Assembly (NCBI GenBank): GCA_965370435.1
Contig: CBDUUP010000036.1
Span: 1 to 18,790 of the forward strand
DNA: 18,790 bases
DNA from: CBDUUP01 sp965370435
GTDB taxonomy: Bacteria; Chloroflexota; Anaerolineae; Anaerolineales; UBA11579
Reading direction: 5' to 3'
The position numbers and the translations under genes are program-made. Positions within the stretch are counted from its first letter, which is position 1. Each line of letters starts with the position of its first letter. Positions 12,485-18,790 of this stretch are shown piece by piece. The notes under the pieces were generated by a model. The model saw only the letters and a list, made by a program, of their open reading frames with translations, searched no databases and was not told where the DNA came from.

Positions 12485-15141
12485 TGTCCATTCGAGCCTA
12501 TCCAGGAGCGAAGAATCCCACCCACGAGATCAGCCTCACCGATGGAGTGGAGACCTGGGGCTTGCGTTTGGATGGCGGGCCGCGGGCCATCCAGGAGATA
12601 CCCCTCACCCCCTCAACCCTGCGTATCTCGGGCGGAGACTCCAAGTTTGGGGATTGGGAGCCGGGCATGGCCCAAATCGAGCAGCGCACCTGGGAGGGAG
12701 GGCGCGGTCTGGAGGACTTCGCCGACGACCCCACCCGCTTTTACGATTCGATGAATGCCTGGACGATGACACCGGGCCGCATTATGCCTGCTCCCCAATG
12801 GCGGTTCGCTCAAGGACTGCGGGACGCGGATGGTTATCTGCCCGGGAATATTGGCTGGGTGGCGCTATCGGGGGACCGCCAGTACATGGCCCGCAGCTTC
12901 ACCGCCGACCCGCTAAACGGTGTTTCTTATGTGGCGGATAAAGCCTACCTCTGGGTGCGCCGGGTCGGTTCTCCGGGAGGGAGCCTGGTGGTCGAGTTGT
13001 GGACGGATGCTGGCGACTTGCCGGATGGCATACGAAGGCAGGCAAAGGGACACATAGGGCGGATTGTGAAAGGCCAGGAATACAACGCCCAGGCCAATGG
13101 AGACGCCCCCTCGAAAGTTCCCCTGCCGGAAGAATCGGCGGCCATTGCAGAAGTTGACACTCAGGCCATCACCGACGTGGTTTCCGTTTTCCATGGCTTT
13201 GATTGGGACCGGCCCGTGACTCTTGATGACGGCACAATCTATTGGCTGGTGGTCTACGACGATGGGACTCCCAACCGCGCCAACCACTGGGAGGTAGGCG
13301 TGACCAACAAGGGGGATGGCATTCCCCTGAAATCTACTGATGGGAATATCTGGAGCAGCGCTGATGAGAAAATCCATTTCCGAGTCGTGGATGCTGATCA
13401 GCGCCGCAAGTTTAAGATGTTCACCTTCCGGGGCGCGCTGTATTCCATTGAACAGCCGGAGGGGAGGGGCAAATCAAGGTTGTATCTCAACGGCGACCGG
13501 GGCGCAGCCGAAAAGTCACCGAAATTTAAAATCCGCACCTTGTATGATTCAGATAAAACTTGGGAAGCCAATGCCTGGAAGGGAGCTTTCATCCGCATTG
13601 TGGATGGGAGGGGAGCCGGACAGGCGCGCAGAATAGTCCGCAATACCGCCAATTATTTGGAGGTGACGCCCAACTGGGATATTCCCCTAGCGGGAAACTC
13701 CGACTACGTCATTTACGCCACCGACCGGTGGACGGACATCAGCCCCACCTCAGGAGATAAGTTTGACACCCGGGTGACCGGGGTCGCAGTTGCCGATGCG
13801 GTGGTCTATTTCGCCCGAGGCATGAACGCCCCGATCCTCAAGATGCGCTTCAACAGCGGCGCCCATGAATTCGCCGACGACACCGAGATGGCCGACCTCT
13901 TATACCTGTTCAACAATCCCACCGAAGGCCCTCAACTTTTCCGGGCCAACAGTAACAATGTCACCGTAGCGCGTTCTAAACCCAAAGACTGGGGCTCTGA
14001 CCTGGCCTTCAAGGCCGAGGTTGACGTGGGCGATGACCATTACGGCATCACCAACCTGGTGGACTATAACGACCAGTTGTGGATCATGAAGGAAGACAGC
14101 CTCTGGACGTTGAGCAAGGACCTTCCGGTTAAGTTGAACGTGGGCCTGGAGGCCATGCCGGAAAGCGCTAACGGCGCGGCCGTTGCTGCCCAAGGATTGT
14201 TCTTGTATCTGTCCTGGTCGCATTCCTTGCAGCGTCTCTACGGGGGTTCGTTGGACGACGTTGGCCCGTGGCAGGGCGCTGGATTGCCGCGCGGGCGTCA
14301 GGGAGTTGTCTCTAGTTTGACGCCGGCCATCTCCTGGCTGATAGCCGGGATTGACGCAGGCGAGGGGACTTCTTCGGTGTTGGTGTGGGATGGGCGCGGC
14401 TGGCACGAGATCTTCCGCGCCTGGGAGCCGGGCCAGCGGGTGCGGGGAGTCTTCTGGCAGGCCTGCCCAGGGACTCGCCCCCGGTTGTGGGTGGACGTAG
14501 GCGGGGAACTGGTATATCTGGAATTCCCCCACAATACCCTCAATCCCTCCAAGGATCATGGTTTCAAATTCCAACATGAGGCCGTGGTTGAGCTTGCGGC
14601 GGTAGATCTGGGCGCGGCCCGGCTACCCAAGTTCATCAAGGAAATGACCCTTATCACCGAACGTCTCAACCGATCCAATGAGGTCCACCTGGAGTACCAG
14701 TTGGATAACCAGGTGGGGAGCAATCAATGGGTATCTGCGGAAGCGTTCCACCGCGCCCCCCAGGAAGCGCTGCCCATCAACCAAGGGGACGTGCGCCGTA
14801 TCCGCCCTCGTTTGCGCTTGCTGACCAGTTGGGTCCGGAGGCCGCCCCTGGTGGTGGCAACCGTCATCGAAGGCTATGCCCGCACGCCTTTGAAGTACCA
14901 GTGGAATATGCGCCTCAAGGTTTCTGACCTGCAGAGCAGCGATGGACGTTCCGCCGGTGACTTCGTGGACTGGCTCAAGGGAGCAGCCCAGAGCGCCAGG
15001 AAAATTCGGATGAACGCTATCTGGGAGGGTATGGACGATACATTGGTCATCGTTGAGCCGCCCACTTTGCTGCGCCAGTTCACTAACACGCTCTTGAACT
15101 GGTGGGGCGGCGTGGTGACGATTTCTTTGAGGGAGGTCTAG
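12484..15141 (+). CDS. Large phage neck/tail structural protein (885 aa)
   Basis: This is the biggest gene of the module and is coupled to the adaptor by a 1-nt overlap. The product is beta-rich throughout with repeated Trp, Asp and Gly blades, for example LYSIEQPEG near 335, YDSDKTWEANAWKGAFIRIVDGRGAG near 375, VVYFARGMNAP near 455, LVDYNDQLWIMKEDSLW near 545, and LVWDGRGWHEIF near 640. This suggests a beta-propeller or similar toroidal fold in the middle. The C-terminal 200 residues (DLGAARLPKFIKEMTLITERL onward) look like a separate tail-type domain. It could be a nozzle, hub or tail-tube protein. I do not recognise a named family. Confidence 0.6.
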   Translation: MSIRAYPGAKNPTHEISLTDGVETWGLRLDGGPRAIQEIPLTPSTLRISGGDSKFGDWEPGMAQIEQRTWEGGRGLEDFADDPTRFYDSMNAWTMTPGRIMPAPQWRFAQGLRDADGYLPGNIGWVALSGDRQYMARSFTADPLNGVSYVADKAYLWVRRVGSPGGSLVVELWTDAGDLPDGIRRQAKGHIGRIVKGQEYNAQANGDAPSKVPLPEESAAIAEVDTQAITDVVSVFHGFDWDRPVTLDDGTIYWLVVYDDGTPNRANHWEVGVTNKGDGIPLKSTDGNIWSSADEKIHFRVVDADQRRKFKMFTFRGALYSIEQPEGRGKSRLYLNGDRGAAEKSPKFKIRTLYDSDKTWEANAWKGAFIRIVDGRGAGQARRIVRNTANYLEVTPNWDIPLAGNSDYVIYATDRWTDISPTSGDKFDTRVTGVAVADAVVYFARGMNAPILKMRFNSGAHEFADDTEMADLLYLFNNPTEGPQLFRANSNNVTVARSKPKDWGSDLAFKAEVDVGDDHYGITNLVDYNDQLWIMKEDSLWTLSKDLPVKLNVGLEAMPESANGAAVAAQGLFLYLSWSHSLQRLYGGSLDDVGPWQGAGLPRGRQGVVSSLTPAISWLIAGIDAGEGTSSVLVWDGRGWHEIFRAWEPGQRVRGVFWQACPGTRPRLWVDVGGELVYLEFPHNTLNPSKDHGFKFQHEAVVELAAVDLGAARLPKFIKEMTLITERLNRSNEVHLEYQLDNQVGSNQWVSAEAFHRAPQEALPINQGDVRRIRPRLRLLTSWVRRPPLVVATVIEGYARTPLKYQWNMRLKVSDLQSSDGRSAGDFVDWLKGAAQSARKIRMNAIWEGMDDTLVIVEPPTLLRQFTNTLLNWWGGVVTISLREV

Positions 15142-15214
15142 GTAGTCTAACTGGTCTGACTGGTCCGACTGATCCGACTAGTTGGACTAGTAAGAATAGT
15201 TAGACCAGTTAGAC
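15142..15214. repeat. 9-nt degenerate repeat array forming a large palindrome, copy 1
   Basis: The gap consists of successive 9-nt units of the type GTCTAACTG, GTCTGACTG, GTCCGACTG, ATCCGACTA, GTTGGACTA. It then switches to the complementary sense (GTTAGACCA). Its ends GTCTAACTGGTCT (15145-15157) and AGACCAGTTAGAC (15202-15214) are exact reverse complements. A T-run is absent but seven A residues follow. A second array of the same unit lies at 15717-15775. Confidence 0.75.
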
Positions 15215-15222
15215 AAAAAAAT

Positions 15223-15717
15223 ATGTCAAAAAAACTAAAACCGCCCAAGATCAAAGGCGTGCTGAAACCTTACAAGTACAGGGTTCCGCCGGTCAAGCCT
15301 CTTAAGGCCGATCCTGACCGGAACGTTGGAGCCACGGATGAGGAATCGCTCACCGGTTACGTGTTGGGCGAACCGGCCAACCAACCGGAAGAACGCTTCG
15401 CCCGAGCCTTGCGGAAGAACCCTCGGGTCAAAAATTTTCAGTTTCAGGTGTCATTTCCGGTGAGCGGTTCGCTCCCTGGAGACCGGCGGATTGATTTTCT
15501 GATGGATACCGGGATGCTGTATCCGGTTGACATAGAAGCCACCGCCGCGCACCAGCCGCCGAGTAAAGTTGCCGAAGACCAACTGCGCGAAACCTTGCTC
15601 AATCAATTTTTTCAGCTAACGGGCATCCAACCCTTACAACGCCTTCCGGGATTTGTTCTCGAAACCCAGACCGATGCAAATCTCTTAGCAAATGAGATGT
15701 TTATGGGGTCGAAGTAG
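15223..15717 (+). CDS. Hypothetical protein with nuclease-like core
   Basis: The 164-residue product has a basic, proline-rich N-terminus (KKLKPPKIKGVLKPYKYRVPP). The C-terminal part reads like a PD-(D/E)XK-type layout: PEERFARALRKN helix, FQFQVSFPVSG strand, GDRRIDFLMDTGMLYPVDIEA with Asp and Glu in the expected places, and a helix with EDQLRETLLNQFFQ. The Lys of the classic motif is not evident (IEATAAH), so it may be inactive or a misread. It lies between two 9-nt repeat arrays. The ATG has no strong ribosome binding site, only an A-run. The role is unknown; a virion or cassette-borne protein is possible. Confidence 0.55.
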   Translation: MSKKLKPPKIKGVLKPYKYRVPPVKPLKADPDRNVGATDEESLTGYVLGEPANQPEERFARALRKNPRVKNFQFQVSFPVSGSLPGDRRIDFLMDTGMLYPVDIEATAAHQPPSKVAEDQLRETLLNQFFQLTGIQPLQRLPGFVLETQTDANLLANEMFMGSK

Positions 15718-15775
15718 TCTAACTAGTCCGACCAGTTAGACCAGTTTGACCAATGAGACCAGTCAGACCAATTTA
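15717..15775. repeat. 9-nt degenerate repeat array, copy 2
   Basis: The sequence runs in 9-nt steps CAGTTAGAC, CAGTTTGAC, CAATGAGAC, CAGTCAGAC after an initial GTCTAACT (15717-15724) that pairs with AGTTAGAC (15734-15741). The stop codon of the preceding gene overlaps its first base. It has the same unit as the array at 15142-15214. Confidence 0.75.
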
Positions 15776-15791
15776 CCAAAAGGAGTTATTC

Positions 15792-16259
15792 ATGGCAGGA
15801 TGGACCAATCGAGGCAAGCAAAGGCTTTTGGAGATGTTTTTCCAGGACGCCTACGACGGTGGGGGGGAGCCGACCAACTTTTACGTCGCCCTGGTGACGG
15901 AAGCCAAAGCGCCGGACGCCGACTTTAAAACTCTGAGCCAGCTGACCGAGGTCGCCGCGGGCAATGGGTACACCAGCGGCGGTTACCAATTGAGCCGGGA
16001 TGCCACCGACTTCGACGTGCTGGAAGAGAAAGACGAAGCCGACCGGGCCATTATCCAGATCAAAGATGTGTCCTGGACGGCCTCGGGAGGGGCGATTCCC
16101 ACCAGCGGGGACGGCCCCCGCTACGCCGTCCTGACCGACGACAACGCCACCGTGGCGGACCGAGAGGTGTTGGCTTTTTGGGACCTGGGCGCTAATCTGT
16201 ACGTCAACGCGGGCAGCATTTTACAGTTTGAGGATCTTGAACTACAGGTGAAAGAATGA
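15792..16259 (+). CDS. Phage tail/virion structural protein
   Basis: From the ATG at 15792 the product has 155 residues. It begins MAGWTNRGKQRLLEMFFQDAY and contains FYVALVTEAKAPDADF, LTEVAAGNGYTSGGYQLSR, DVSWTASGGAIPTSG and YAVLTDDN, a pattern I associate with small phage structural proteins of environmental tailed phages. It is a beta-rich, probably trimeric or ring-forming subunit; its exact place in the tail is unknown. AAGGAG with a 7-nt gap fixes the start; an upstream in-frame start at 15753 lies in the repeat array. The stop overlaps the next start as ATGA. Confidence 0.75.
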   Translation: MAGWTNRGKQRLLEMFFQDAYDGGGEPTNFYVALVTEAKAPDADFKTLSQLTEVAAGNGYTSGGYQLSRDATDFDVLEEKDEADRAIIQIKDVSWTASGGAIPTSGDGPRYAVLTDDNATVADREVLAFWDLGANLYVNAGSILQFEDLELQVKE

Positions 16260-16978
16260 TGGCTGCCTGGAAAGATACTGCCGACCTGGAAGAAAACGAC
16301 CTATCCGACTTTAACGCCACCGGCGGATCAGGGTTGACAGCCCCGGCGGCGGCTGCCAAGAATGGCTCCTATGGCATGGCCGTGGCGATAACCGATACCA
16401 ATGACCGCTATGGCTTATTCAACACCAATGTGACCAATGAAAAAGTGATGACGGTTGAATTCTGGTTGGATCCCAACAACCTTACTATGGACGAGGATGA
16501 TGAACTCAAATGCTGCACCAGCGATGGTGAATGGTCGGTGTATCTGGGATACAGCGGCGGAGAGTATTTCCTCTATGCCGAGGCGGACTTAGATTCAGGG
16601 ACCGTCAGCACAGACCAATATGTCATCCCGGATGAATGGAACCAAGTGCGGCTGGTTTGGGGTGCCTCCACCGGGGCGGGCAATGACGATGGGTTTTTGG
16701 TTTTGATGATTGACGGCGAGATACTGGAAGGCTTGAGCGATCTAGATAACGACACCCAGAACAGCGACTTAATCGCCTATGGGTCAAGGGACTCGGACAG
16801 CGGTACCTCGGGGACGATTTATTTCGACGACTGCCGCTGGTTGGAAGGAGCGCTGTTGATCCCAGACGCCGTAAAGGGATGTGCCCGAACTAAATACCCA
16901 AGCGTAATCTTAGCAGACAGTCTCATCCGGCTGACCGCCAACCGCCGGGATACCCGGCTGGTTGCGCCGATTCGATAA
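16256..16978 (+). CDS. LamG/concanavalin-like virion protein
   Basis: The 240-residue product has the layout of a concanavalin A-like (LamG-type) beta sandwich: SYGMAVAITDTNDRYGLF, MTVEFWLDPNNLTM, WSVYLGYSGGEYFLY, PDEWNQVRLVWGAS, FLVLMIDGEIL, and GTIYFDDCRWLEG near residue 195. Such domains bind sugars, so a fibre or receptor-binding role is plausible. The last 35 residues after LLIPDAVKG are basic and unlike the rest, next to a repeat, and may be altered. The start overlaps the previous stop; ATG at 16256 or 16259 are equally good. Confidence 0.7.
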   Translation: MMAAWKDTADLEENDLSDFNATGGSGLTAPAAAAKNGSYGMAVAITDTNDRYGLFNTNVTNEKVMTVEFWLDPNNLTMDEDDELKCCTSDGEWSVYLGYSGGEYFLYAEADLDSGTVSTDQYVIPDEWNQVRLVWGASTGAGNDDGFLVLMIDGEILEGLSDLDNDTQNSDLIAYGSRDSDSGTSGTIYFDDCRWLEGALLIPDAVKGCARTKYPSVILADSLIRLTANRRDTRLVAPIR

Positions 16979-16994
16979 AACAACTTGTAGCAGT

Positions 16995-17035
16995 GCATCC
17001 TTCGGTTGGCTCATCCTTCGACTAGCTCAGGATGC
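16995..17035. repeat. CCTTCGAC...GCTCAGG-type hairpin
   Basis: CATCCT (17012-17017) and AGGATG (17029-17034) bracket TTCGACTAGCTC. An upstream GCATCCT (16995-17001) offers an alternative pairing with 17029-17035. The core resembles a widespread bacterial intergenic repeat, CCTTCGACAAGCTCAGG, as I recall it. It fills the gap between the LamG and Ig-like genes. Confidence 0.6.
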
Positions 17036-17066
17036 TGCCTACATTGGAACGAGAAAGGAAATCGAT

Positions 17067-17384
17067 ATGAGTAATTTGTGGTTGAATGAAAGCCCAATGA
17101 CGATGATCGAGGGCGAGACCGTGACCTTCAGTGTGACCTGGCTGGGCGCGACCGATGTCAGCAGCCCTGGGGCGACGGTTTATAAAAATGGGGCTGACGT
17201 GACCAGCACAGTGATGCCCTCCGGCGCGCACAGTGCCAGCGGAAACGTGCAAGCGCTCAAGCCGATGGCAGCGGGATCGAATGACGGCGGCAATGCTTAC
17301 GTCGTCGTCGTACAGGCCGCGGTGGATGGCAACACCGAGCGGCGCAAGCTGTTGGTCAAGGTCCTGAAAGCGAGTGAAGAATAA
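17067..17384 (+). CDS. Ig-like small virion protein
   Basis: From the ATG at 17067 (AAGGAA seven nt upstream) the product has 105 residues. It begins MSNLWLNESPMTMIEGETV, then TFSVTWLGATDVSSPGATVYKNG, and ends NAYVVVVQAAVDGNTERRKLLVKVLKASEE. The alternating beta pattern fits an immunoglobulin-like domain of the kind found on phage tails and capsids. An in-frame start at 16962 would read through the repeat and is rejected. The stop overlaps the next start (TAATG), tying it to the following gene. Confidence 0.7.
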   Translation: MSNLWLNESPMTMIEGETVTFSVTWLGATDVSSPGATVYKNGADVTSTVMPSGAHSASGNVQALKPMAAGSNDGGNAYVVVVQAAVDGNTERRKLLVKVLKASEE

Positions 17385-18004
17385 TGCCCCGCATCGGTGA
17401 CGTTTTGGGGAAGTTGGGGCGTGGTCAATCGTTGGCCCCTGGGGAAGTGGATACCCTGCGCCTGGAGATGAATAACGTACAGGCCGCCTCCGCGCTGGTC
17501 AAAGGATGGTCCTCGCCCGGCAAGGTGGAACCCTATTTCAACTACCTGGAAGCCCACCAGGCCCATTTTGACTTTATCCCTCTGGAGTGGGGCGGGCTGC
17601 GCAGCCCTTCCAGCCAATCCTTGGCTACTGGCGTGGACACGCCTATTGAATGGAGTAGTGTCTTCGGCCAGATGTTGGCCTTCACCTGGGACTCGGCTAA
17701 CGCAGAGAGAATTAGCCTGGCGGGTCAAAGAGACTACCATGCCTATCTCATCGTTGGCCTGGTTCGTTTCGCCGCTAACGCGACCGGGGTTCGTAAAGTT
17801 ACCATTCGCTCCCAACCATCGGGGAGTTCAAAGGTTATGCTGAATGTGAACGCCGCCGGAGGCGGACAGGTCACTGCTCTGTCTTATGCCTACATCAGCC
17901 GGATTGACAACAACGATACTTACCTTGATGTCCTGGTCACCCAGAACAGCGGCGGGTCTTTAAATCTACTGGAGGCCAGGGTCAACATGGCCCGGATGTA
18001 TTGA
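17384..18004 (+). CDS. Putative tail-fibre tip protein (C1q/TNF-like C-terminus)
   Basis: The 206-residue product has a helical N-terminus (MPRIGDVLGKLGRGQSLAPGEVDTLRLEMN, given here only by its first residues MPRIGDVLGK) and a beta-rich C-terminal domain of about 115 residues. That domain contains ERISLAGQRDYHAYLIVGLV, GVRKVTIRSQPSG, YLDVLVTQNSGGSLNLL and a terminal VNMARMY. This strand order and the terminal segment resemble the jelly-roll heads of C1q/TNF-like phage fibre proteins. Coupled translation with the Ig-like gene is suggested by the 1-nt overlap. A receptor-binding role is inferred. Confidence 0.55.
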   Translation: MPRIGDVLGKLGRGQSLAPGEVDTLRLEMNNVQAASALVKGWSSPGKVEPYFNYLEAHQAHFDFIPLEWGGLRSPSSQSLATGVDTPIEWSSVFGQMLAFTWDSANAERISLAGQRDYHAYLIVGLVRFAANATGVRKVTIRSQPSGSSKVMLNVNAAGGGQVTALSYAYISRIDNNDTYLDVLVTQNSGGSLNLLEARVNMARMY

Positions 18005-18005
18005 T

Positions 18006-18464
18006 ATGTCCAAAGAACTGCGATTTACGGGAAGTTTCCGCTTGGATCTGCTGTTGGATGAACTGCTGGCTGCTTTCCCTGATTGGATTGTAGAGGACGG
18101 GGAGGGAAACCGCCAGATTCTTGTCGCCCTCTTTGGAGACCTGGACCGCACCCAGAACGCCGACGACGCCCCAGAAAACGCCATAATCATACGCGTACCC
18201 GACGACGCTGGCGAGACCGCCATCGCCGCGGTGATCGCCGCCCATGACTCGCATGGGTCAACCGTCGCAGAGAATACGGCGAGTCAGGTCCGTGCATTAG
18301 CTGCTTCGGTTGTAGGCGTGGCGTTGACCAGCTTGACGACCGAACAGGTGCGCGCTGTGGTGGCATTGCTGCTTCTGGATACGGGCGCGTTGGATGAGAA
18401 CCTAGTAATCAAGCCCTTAGATGAATGGACGGGATATTTTTCTGGTAAGGAGAATGTGGAATGA
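18006..18464 (+). CDS. Hypothetical phage tail-associated protein (152 aa)
   Basis: The 152-residue acidic product has an N-terminal alpha/beta part (LDLLLDELLAAFPDW, QILVALFGDLD). The middle segment IIIRVPDDAGETAIAAVIAAHD recalls small tail-tip or XkdW-like phage proteins. Two helical stretches rich in Ala, Leu and Val follow (about residues 95-130). These are too polar to be a clear holin. The start lies 2 nt after the previous stop without its own strong site, so coupling is likely. The stop overlaps the lysozyme start (ATGA). The function is unknown. Confidence 0.6.
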   Translation: MSKELRFTGSFRLDLLLDELLAAFPDWIVEDGEGNRQILVALFGDLDRTQNADDAPENAIIIRVPDDAGETAIAAVIAAHDSHGSTVAENTASQVRALAASVVGVALTSLTTEQVRAVVALLLLDTGALDENLVIKPLDEWTGYFSGKENVE

Positions 18465-18790
18465 GAAAACTGCTGTTGGGCCGTCTCCTGGGGCGGGACT
18501 ATGAACAGGCTGATGGTCTCGATTTCAGCCATTGGCAAGAAGGAATCGCCGGAGCCGACTTGTCGGCTTATGAATTTGTGTTCCAGAAGGCGACCGAGGG
18601 GACCGGTTACTTGGACGCCGCCCTGAGAGAGAACTGGAATTGGATCAAGAGCTATCCGAGGCTGGTGAGCGGCCTGTATCACTACCACGCCTCTTACGAA
18701 GACCCGGCAGCCCAATCACGGCATTTGAAGGAAACCGTCGAAACCTTCGGACTGAACCCCGATATGGTCGCCTGGGACGTGGAGAAAGCG
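18461..18790 (+). CDS. GH25 lysozyme (N-terminal 110 residues, runs off right edge)
   Basis: The open frame from the ATG at 18461 continues to the window end. It shows the GH25 muramidase pattern: GLDFSHWQ (about residues 19-26) with the first catalytic-site Asp, FVFQKATEGTGYLD (about 39-52), LVSGLYHYH (about 70-78), and WDVEKA at the edge with the Asp and Glu of the active site. Enzymes of this family cut the glycan strands of peptidoglycan. No signal peptide is clear; the N-terminus MRKLLLGRLLGRDYEQ is basic. As the last visible gene of the module it would be an endolysin or a tail-linked cell-wall enzyme. Confidence 0.88.
   Translation, partial: MRKLLLGRLLGRDYEQADGLDFSHWQEGIAGADLSAYEFVFQKATEGTGYLDAALRENWNWIKSYPRLVSGLYHYHASYEDPAAQSRHLKETVETFGLNPDMVAWDVEKA

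Noticed and set aside
15753..15791. Upstream start for the tail protein
   Set aside because: It lies in the 9-nt repeat array; AAGGAG just before 15792 fixes the real start.
16962..17066. Longer N-terminus for the Ig-like protein
   Set aside because: It would overlap the LamG gene and read through a repeat; AAGGAA before 17067 is a clear site.

Overview
The window looks like a chromosomal segment of a bacterium, probably Chloroflexota (Anaerolineae-like). That placement is an inference. It rests on secreted or membrane proteins with long Pro/Thr-rich linkers, on many short dispersed palindromes and degenerate tandem repeats between genes, and on the mix of ordinary bacterial housekeeping and transport genes. 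No rRNA or other marker gene is present to confirm it.

Left part (1-6240), ordinary cellular genes, nearly all on the minus strand. It opens with the first 16 codons of an exported protein running off the left edge, then a DegV-family lipid-binding protein, a 60-residue hypothetical protein, a small plus-strand membrane protein with a zinc ribbon, and a response regulator fused to a degenerate GGDEF domain. A polar amino acid ABC transporter follows (permease and lipoprotein binding protein, no ATPase seen), then a lipoprotein with a Pro/Thr linker, an SH3-like domain and an Fn3-like domain. Good sigma70-type promoters precede several of these.

Middle spacer (6240-6696), AT-rich and noncoding. 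It carries an 18-bp perfect palindrome, an 11-bp inverted repeat and a strong plus-strand promoter whose -35/-10 spacer is filled by a Gram-positive-type LexA box. A structured leader lies between that promoter and the next gene.

Right part (6697-18790), a plus-strand phage virion module. The order is scaffold-like protein, SU10-type major capsid protein, a GT2-like glycosyltransferase, a SAM methyltransferase, a head-tail adaptor-like protein, a very large neck/tail protein, a small nuclease-like protein, five tail or fibre-type proteins and the start of a GH25 lysozyme. Several tail genes overlap by 1-4 nt. Terminase, portal, protease and integrase are absent from the part shown. The cluster is interrupted by a minus-strand cassette of a Pro/Thr-rich membrane protein overlapping a REP-associated tyrosine transposase (RAYT) by 4 nt.

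Every gap of more than about 50 bp between the module's genes carries a short palindrome or degenerate repeat, while the overlapping junctions have none. One dispersed palindrome (90-138) has a relative inside the phage module (9507-9568), and a two-hairpin repeat unit lies in frame inside the RAYT gene. Together these suggest that the virion genes have resided in this chromosome for a long time yet remain open: an old or domesticated prophage, or a gene-transfer-agent-like particle, is possible but unproven.
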